DNA of 64,000 nt, taken from the NCBI GenBank assembly GCA_015501595.1, contig JADNRX010000102.1:1-64000 (forward strand), given 5' to 3'. This document shows, piece after piece, positions 58,160 to 64,000 of the stretch. Under the pieces are notes generated by a model. That model saw only the letters and a program-made list of their open reading frames with translations, was not told where the DNA came from and did not search any database. Each line of letters opens with the position of its first letter. Positions within the stretch are counted from its first letter, which is position 1. Source of the DNA: Hymenopellis radicata. Lineage: Eukaryota > Basidiomycota > Agaricomycetes > Agaricales > Physalacriaceae. The translations under genes were made by a program, and so were the position numbers.

Positions 58160-59940
58160 TTTCGGTGAGTTGCTTTAGAAATCTTTAGTTGACGTATATT
58201 GATGCCATTCCAGCCAACTCCCTCTCATCACCTCCTTTCCCAGCTCGCACCCATTTCGTCGCCGGTATGTGGATTGCTCTTTTGAGCATTTTGCGCCGCG
58301 CCGAAAAATCCTTATCTCGACCTACTTTGCACCGAGCACCGCTAAGGAATGCTGCGTCGATCAGTCGGTCGTTGTCGCTGCGTCGCTTGCTTTAGTGGGC
58401 GACGAGCTCGTCGACAATGCCTTCCTTAGTCGTCGCCATGCATTGGCGTGGTGTACAAACCTGCACCTAAACGCGCAGTGAAAAAGGATGACAACGATGA
58501 TGACGAGATGCCTCCTGCTCCTACGCCCGTCGGGAGACCACAGCGGAAAGATGCGGTGAAGGAGCCTGTCAAGGACGAGTCCGACGCTGATTCCGAGATG
58601 GTGTCAAACCGACGTGGATTTTCTCCTGAAGATATGGAGCGAATTTAACTCGAGGTATGGCTTATTCCTGCCTCTATCTCAAATAGCTGGCAGTACTTTG
58701 CGATCTCGGGCTATCTTGATACTCTGTCGAGCTCATGTTTGTCTTCCTCGCCCAGAAAAATACTTAGGTTCCCTTCAACATGATCATTCTCAGGCTTCCT
58801 TGAACAACGACCACGACGATGGCGCCCAGGCGAAGACCTTGAGGGAGGAGATGCAGCAGAAAGAGCCTTATGGACTCGTTCTCCCAGGGCCCGGCAGACA
58901 TCAGCGTCATGGCCGAGAGCGCTATCCTTGGGTCTTTAATACAGAAATAAACGATGTGAGCTCGTCTCACAATATCTGAATATTGTGCGAATGCACTTAA
59001 GCATTGCTTCAAGCATTATGCTCAGCAGTATTAGCAGTCAAGCAATGGAATGCGCGCTTGAGCACCTTTGCTTCAACAATTGAATGCGCTTGAGCACCAT
59101 GGCAATGAATGCGCGCTTGAGCACCATAGCTTCAACAATGGAATGAGCGCTTGGACAACTTGCTCAGTGTTCAAGATAAAAAGGCACTTGAGCACGACGG
59201 CTTCTTCTTCAAGCATACTACAACGGCCTCATCATCGTCATCATCAATTACACGCCTCTTCAAGCAACTTACGGTATTGATCATACAGAAGAAAATCCCG
59301 CTTCAAGCAACTTACGGTATTGATCATACAGAAGAAGATCCCGTTGGAGCAACCCGCTCGTGTGCTCCAGTATAAATGAGACTGGGCTTTTTCATCCTCC
59401 GTCCGCGCCTCCCCCCCCTCTCATCCCATTCCATTCCATCGCATCCATCCACACCGGCGCTTTCAAGGTCCACCTCGTGCGCGACCCGCCCCACCCGCCC
59501 GCCGACCCGCACTACCCGCCCACCGACCCGCACTCCACACACTAAAACCCGCCCACCCCAAATCCCACCCGCTCCCCCCGCCGCCGCCGCCGCGACCAAG
59601 CCATGCCCACGATCAGTCGCGCAGCGCAGGATGTCGTCGAGTCAGTATCTCTTCATTTCTGAATCTCATTTTATTATTCTTTATTTTCGTTTTCTCTCTA
59701 ATTTTTAATAATTTTTTAATTTATTCTTCTTTTCACGTTCTTCTCGCTTCTTCTTTTTACGTTGGGTGGGGCCTTGGGCGCTGAGACGCCGTTCGATATC
59801 GAAATCGAACCCTCGATCGGTTCGGGCCGATCACACGGCCACGAGGTGGGGTCTCGACCGCGCCGAATGGCCAGATCGTTGGGAAATGGTCGCGAAAATT
59901 GATTCTAATATCGTTGGTCGGCGCCCGGTGGGGTTTCAGA
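58160..59940. other. No confident gene; repeats and low-complexity DNA
   Basis: A plus frame at 58448-58648 is Lys/Asp-rich ('KKDDNDDDEMPP') and could be an exon of an unknown gene. From 59040 to 59190 the motif 'gcttgagcac' recurs several times. At 59261-59346 a 43-bp unit is duplicated in tandem. From 59480 to 59590 the sequence is CCCG-rich microsatellite. Confidence 0.45.
59261..59346. repeat. Tandem duplication, 43-bp unit x2
   Basis: 'caagcaacttacggtattga' starts at 59261 and again at 59304 with one difference in the rest of the unit. No function is evident. Confidence 0.9.
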
Positions 59941-60168
59941 CACCATGTGCTGCAAAGCCGGGAATATTCTCGATGATAGCATTTGCAGTCGCCCTTCTGT
60001 ATTCTCTACTGCATACTAAGTACAACGGAACTCTGATTGTTCACTGTATTCGCCTATCGAACATGCGCGTTTGCTGCTCTCCCGCTCATCGCCTCCCAGA
60101 GTGTCGACGCTGGGGTAACTGACTGTGCTAGGACATGCACCGTCGCTGGAGGCGATTTCTCCAACGCC
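59941..60168. repeat. Inverted repeat, left arm (with 61291-61515)
   Basis: About 228 bases beginning 'caccatgtgctgcaaagcc' are repeated in reverse orientation at 61291-61515, with small insertions (for example 'gtcgtcttt' in the right arm) and a few substitutions. The arms enclose about 1.1 kb that carries a small secreted-protein gene. Confidence 0.9.
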
Positions 60169-60327
60169 AACCATGCATGATTCGAGTCTGGTTCGCAACT
60201 CATTTTCACGATCACCGCAGCGGGCCCGACTTGTTCGCGCCACGTTTAGTCTCAGACTTACGTCTACAAAACTTATCACAAGCAGTCGAGTTTCTTCACT
60301 CATTCTGCCCACCACATTCAGAGTAAT

Positions 60328-60638
60328 ATGTTCACCAAAGTCGTCTTCGCAGCTCTCACCATCATTGTCGTCCAAGCTCAGACTTTCCAGATCATCGACG
60401 GCTGTGATAATGTGCTCTACGACCTTGGCGAGCTTGGGGACGTCTTCTGCGACGCCAGCTCTGCGGCGAACAACACGTATATCCTGTTCCCCGTCTTCCA
60501 AACGTTAACTAACCTGCATGTTACAGCTACCAGCTCGCGCTTGTGAACCCGCCGATCAACGCGCAATGCACCAACTTTGCTGGGCAGAGGCCATGCCTCG
60601 GGCAAGTCGGAAAGGACTGCGAACAACCCGAATGTTAA
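60328..60638 (+). CDS. Small secreted cysteine-rich protein
   Basis: Two exons (60328-60476 and 60527-60638) with a 50-bp GT...AG intron give an 86-residue protein. It starts with a clear signal peptide ('MFTKVVFAALTIIVVQAQ', cleavage likely after QAQ), so it should enter the secretory pathway. The mature part is about 68 residues with six cysteines ('GCDN', 'FCDAS', 'QCTNF', 'PCLGQ', 'DCEQPEC'), enough for three disulphides, and one N-x-T site. The ATG is chosen because it opens the signal sequence. Small cysteine-rich secreted proteins are common in mushrooms and some act in interactions, but no family is recognised and no role is shown. The gene lies between inverted repeats at 59941-60168 and 61291-61515. 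Confidence 0.75.
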
Positions 60639-61290
60639 TTCGGCGTGTAGCAACATTTATCCGGCAGAGGTACGTGATTCCGTTGGGTTTGCAAAGTCGT
60701 AGAGCTGATAGGTGGCCTGGCCAGGTTCTTTGTGCGGCGGATTGCGAAGGTCTATGTTTGATGGACTGTTTTTGCTAGTTTTCGCTAACTCAAATGGATT
60801 CATTGATTCTTGTCGGTTTTTGGCTAGAAATCGAGTCTTGCGGTTCTTCCAGTGAAAGGAAGTCTCTTTCATTTTTCAATCTGGCGTCGTGTCTACACGA
60901 CACGGTTCACTATCCCCAAAGATACATTACTCCTTGCCTACTTGAACGTTACAGCATCTGTGCCTTGCGATCCGCCGTGGAGTCGAATGGCCGCCGGTGT
61001 GGGCTCGCTATTGTCCGCTTACGACGCGTCCAGTATTGATCTCCTCGTAAGCCAGTAATCCGAAGACACCACAGTCGTAATCATTTCAGCCCCTGTAAAG
61101 CTTCTCGTCAGTTTCCCATATGAATTGTGAGATAGGTACGACAGTCAAATAGAGGACACCCGACTGACTACGTTATGGCTGACATGATAGCGAAGATTGG
61201 CATCAGATCGGACTGTGAAAAGAGAGGCGGCATGCATAGAAACTTACATTCGTTGTGAGTTATAAGGGAGACGTAGTTCGCCGTAGAAAT

Positions 61291-61515
61291 GGCGTCGGAG
61301 AAATTGCCTCCAGCAACGGTGCATGTCCTAGCACAGTCAGTGACCCCAGCGTCGACATTCTGAGAGGCGATGAGCGGGAGTGCGCATGTTCGATAGGCGA
61401 ATACAGTGAAGAATCAGAGTTCCGTTGTACTTATGCAGTAGAGAATACAGAAGGGCGACTTCAAATGCTATCATCGAGAATATTCCCAAAGACGACGGCT
61501 TTGCAGCACATGGTG
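61291..61515. repeat. Inverted repeat, right arm (with 59941-60168)
   Basis: Reverse-complement partner of 59941-60168, ending 'ggctttgcagcacatggtg'. No target duplication is visible outside either arm, so the pair cannot be called a transposon from sequence alone. Confidence 0.9.
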
Positions 61516-62640
61516 ACCAAAGACAGGCTGAGGCAGTCGTCTTAACCTCTCCTTCACCACTTCCGGGCCGGCTGAGTAGTGACTCACGATCACGTGGATC
61601 AACTTTAGGGCAGAACCCAACTTGTCGTCAACTGTCATTCAAGCCAGGTTTAGCAACTTGTAAACTGCAAAATCACTGGCCTACTCAACTACACTTCAAA
61701 GAACGCTGTATGCCGACTGCGGAGACATTCTTGGGCTGTTGGACTCCATATGCCCGCCGCTCCGCACCATGATTCTGCTATTTAATTCCTTCCAGGATGT
61801 AAGTACTAAGTCTAGTCTTGAGTGCTACTGCATGTCGTTAGGAATCTGCACGGCGTTTACTGGAGAAGATTCAGATGTGTGCAACTCAAAGGTACTATAT
61901 ACACGTATCCGCGTCTTCCTTTCTGAAACGTCCTTCAGGCTTCCCTATTGGAGGTTGAGTGGCGTCCCGGGATGTTCATGCGCTCCGCGGGGGGTTTCTG
62001 TTCTGACTGGCTACTAGTCTTCAGCATCGAAGAGCAGGTCTAGGACCTGACTACGAATTGAGCAGTCTGACGGGTACGTGTGGGTCGACTTCATCTATTT
62101 TCCATCCTATATCCTACGTATTCTTGCAGTCTGCTTGCATTCTTTTCTTATTCTTAAGACAGGGTCGGCGGAGAGTGGACCGCCTCAGCGCTCATCGCAC
62201 AGACATCGCCAATCGCCCACACTCAATTACCCCTGTACCTTCCCCACCGAGCCGTCCAATCTCTCCTTTCTGACTCGCCTTCTCGCGAGGCCACCCTTTC
62301 GTCGTCTTACTCGCCCTGACCCCTTTATGATGCTTCGTCTTCTTACTGGTGCCGGTGACCGGAAACGTCACGATCATCTTGTTATTCTTAGCACCGGTGT
62401 TCAGACGATATTCGGTTCGTTGCGACGTCGGGCGCGCCTTTCTCGATACGGACTGACAGCGTATCAGTCAATCTCGATGTGACGCTTGGGAGGGGATTAC
62501 ACATGGATTTGACGGATATTGAACTTGGATGGAGATCGACTCGGACCTCGACAGTTACGCGACTTCCACGGCGGGCGCGTCGGCGCAGTTGCAAAGGGCA
62601 GCGAGGACAATGTAGTTCAATATTTCTATGTATTGATGTG
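61516..62640. other. No recognised gene
   Basis: Short overlapping frames; the longest (62078-62482, plus) has a hydrophobic start and basic tail but no recognisable motif. Nothing repeat-like is seen until the MITE at 62643. Confidence 0.45.
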
Positions 62641-62642
62641 TA

Positions 62643-62884
62643 CTGTAGCGTTTCGACCGTAACTTCACAGCCTGTGACCCGTTATGGTCTGAAGTTACAG
62701 CGAACAGCTTCACAGACCCTTAAATTGCCTTATTTGGACAGTCCCGCCTATGGCGAGACCTGAAATTTCCTTATTTGGAGGCTCGTGCCTGGCCAAAGTG
62801 GTCCGTGACCCGTTATGGTGTATGTATAGCTTCACTTCAAAGACCTCCGTGACCCGTTATGTGAATTTGCGGTCGAAACGCTAC
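62643..62884. mobile_element. MITE, TA target duplication (copy 2)
   Basis: It begins CTGTAGCGTTTCGACC and ends with the perfect reverse complement, flanked by TA (62641-62642, 62885-62886). It differs from the copy at 10987 by one base in the terminal repeat and is 242 bp long. Internal 'cccgcctatggcg' resembles the 'cccgcctacggcg' of the other copy, and 'gtgacccgttatg' occurs three times. It lies about 80 bp upstream of the next gene. Confidence 0.9.
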
Positions 62885-62963
62885 AGTAATATTCATATTT
62901 ATCTACGCCACACACGCGAACGATCGGCCAGCGCACCTTTCCTTCTTACCACCATCACCCAGC

Positions 62964-64000
62964 ATGAATATCTCCCTCCTTGTCAACAGCGACACTGCTG
63001 CAACCTCTATGCGTGCGCGAACACCTTTCCCGACTTCTCAGCACCGCCCGCCGATTCTGCTTTCTCCTCAGCGCCGCCCTCTTGCTCCGCTGGTCTCGAC
63101 TGACTATGTCGATGTTGCTGCACTTTCACGCAACGTTGACAATCACTTTGCAGCCTATAACACGCCTCTCTCGCCCCGAACCGCGATTCGAGAATTCCAC
63201 GCCCTTCTTTCGCGAACTTCTAGTTCAACTTCCCTTTCCTCAACATCTCGCACATCTCCAGCGTCATCTCACTCTTCCTCGTCATCGTCGCACTCTCACT
63301 CTGTATTTCCGCCACCTACCCAGCCTACTGTCATTCATCCTGATGCGACATCACGATAGTTCTCCAATATGACGCCACAAGTTACATTCAGTGTGCCGAT
63401 AAACCGACAGACGTTTTTCTCAAAGCTGATTCGCGTCGATGATGAGTCCGACGTTCCTGAATATCCAGAAACACATGCGACGAATGCTGTTGGATATTTG
63501 CACCGCCTTGATCCTGATGACTGGCTTGCTCCAGTACACGACAATGCGTACTCATGGGGAGCAGGAGGCGTCAACAAGACAGCTAAAGGCAAGCCAATAA
63601 CCCACAAGCTTCTCGTTGACGACGCTGGGAACCATGTTCCTTGTCGAGTAACCCATCGGACTTGTAAGTTATTTGGACCACTTTGATTCTTCTATTCATA
63701 CGTGTCTTTAGGCCAGGGCATCAAGACGTGTAAATTCAATGATAGTCCAGCTGTTCGCGCTCCGCACATCTCTGCGTCTTCGAACGACGTCTCAATCCGT
63801 CTGGCAGCTGAACGCGAAGCACGTCTCGCCAACTCTGGACCAAATGCTGAGTTCTTTCAGCGTACTGAAGGTCTTATTATGTCCCTTGTACGCCTTGGAT
63901 GTCACGACTCCGTTCTGGAAAGCAACTCTGCTAATCTCGACTCTGATGGACTTCGCGCGCATCATCGGTTTCTACAACGCGGCTATGTCGACAAGACTGA
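62964..64000 (+). CDS. Unknown multi-exon gene, runs off the window
   Basis: A Ser-rich frame starts at ATG 62964 and meets a TAG at 63357-63359. An ATG ten bases further, at 63369, continues in the same frame. Either this is one gene with a nonsense codon (CAG to TAG is one change) or the second ATG is the true start. The second part reads 'NAYSWGAGGVNKTAKGKP', 'VPCRVTHRTC' joined by an intron (63664-63711) to 'QGIKTCKF', then 'LRAHHRFLQRGYVDK' to the edge. The cysteines on both sides of the splice ('HRTCQGIKTC') look conserved. It resembles a large hypothetical family common in mushrooms, but I cannot name it. The 3' end is outside the window. Confidence 0.5.

Overview
The window reads as a piece of a filamentous basidiomycete (probably Agaricomycete) genome. 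Genes are broken by many introns of about 45-60 bp with GT...AG ends. Most recognisable proteins are typical mushroom families, and intact genes are separated by long stretches of decayed transposons and gene relics. There is no sign of bacterial or organellar organisation: no operons, no rRNA and no convincing tRNA. Functions below come from reading motifs by eye; no database search was possible.

Layout. 0-24 kb is dominated by a tyrosine-recombinase gene family on the plus strand. It has a dead copy (2.7-3.3 kb), a copy split by a small TA-flanked inverted-repeat element (9.6-11.5 kb), a copy that looks intact (12.2-14.2 kb), and a gene keeping only the N-terminal half (22.5-23.6 kb). Between them lie a double-stranded beta-helix protein gene (3.4-5.5 kb, minus), a tandem 179-bp repeat (about 9-9.5 kb), and an MFS transporter relic holding a 1120-bp non-autonomous hAT element with perfect 8-bp target duplications (15-17.4 kb). 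The clearest housekeeping gene, mpe1 (mRNA 3'-end processing; DWNN, zinc knuckle and RING), is at 18.8-20.6 kb, minus.

24-40 kb holds nuclease-like genes: two XPG/Rad2-superfamily (GEN1/Yen1-like) genes on the minus strand (23.7-26.2 and 31.8-33.9 kb) and an XPF-type ERCC4 relic (35.2-36.7 kb) with an internal micro-inversion. The second XPG gene ends in five 20-residue repeats, each with a SUMO-interaction-like motif. A carboxylesterase relic and a C2H2 zinc-finger regulator (37.4-38.8 kb) complete the region.

40-64 kb carries a coiled-coil gene (41.4-43.4 kb), a decayed hAT transposase with a small convergent zinc-binding-like gene (48.1-50.9 kb), an RG-rich gene with a SUMO-interaction-like motif (51.4-52.4 kb), a coiled-coil gene (56.9-57.8 kb), a small ubiquitin fragment, a small secreted cysteine-rich protein gene between 225-bp inverted repeats (59.9-61.5 kb), a second copy of the TA-flanked element (62.6 kb) and the start of a gene that leaves the window.

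Large duplications tie the window together. A dead PDR-type ABC transporter fragment of about 2.1 kb occurs at 27.2-29.3 kb and, inverted and almost identical, at 52.5-54.6 kb. A 680-bp block containing the 5' end of the beta-helix gene is repeated directly at 26.3-27.0 kb. Two genes (mpe1 and the first XPG gene) each need a one-base change in a homopolymer to stay in frame. That may be real damage or sequencing error, and it tempers every pseudogene call here.
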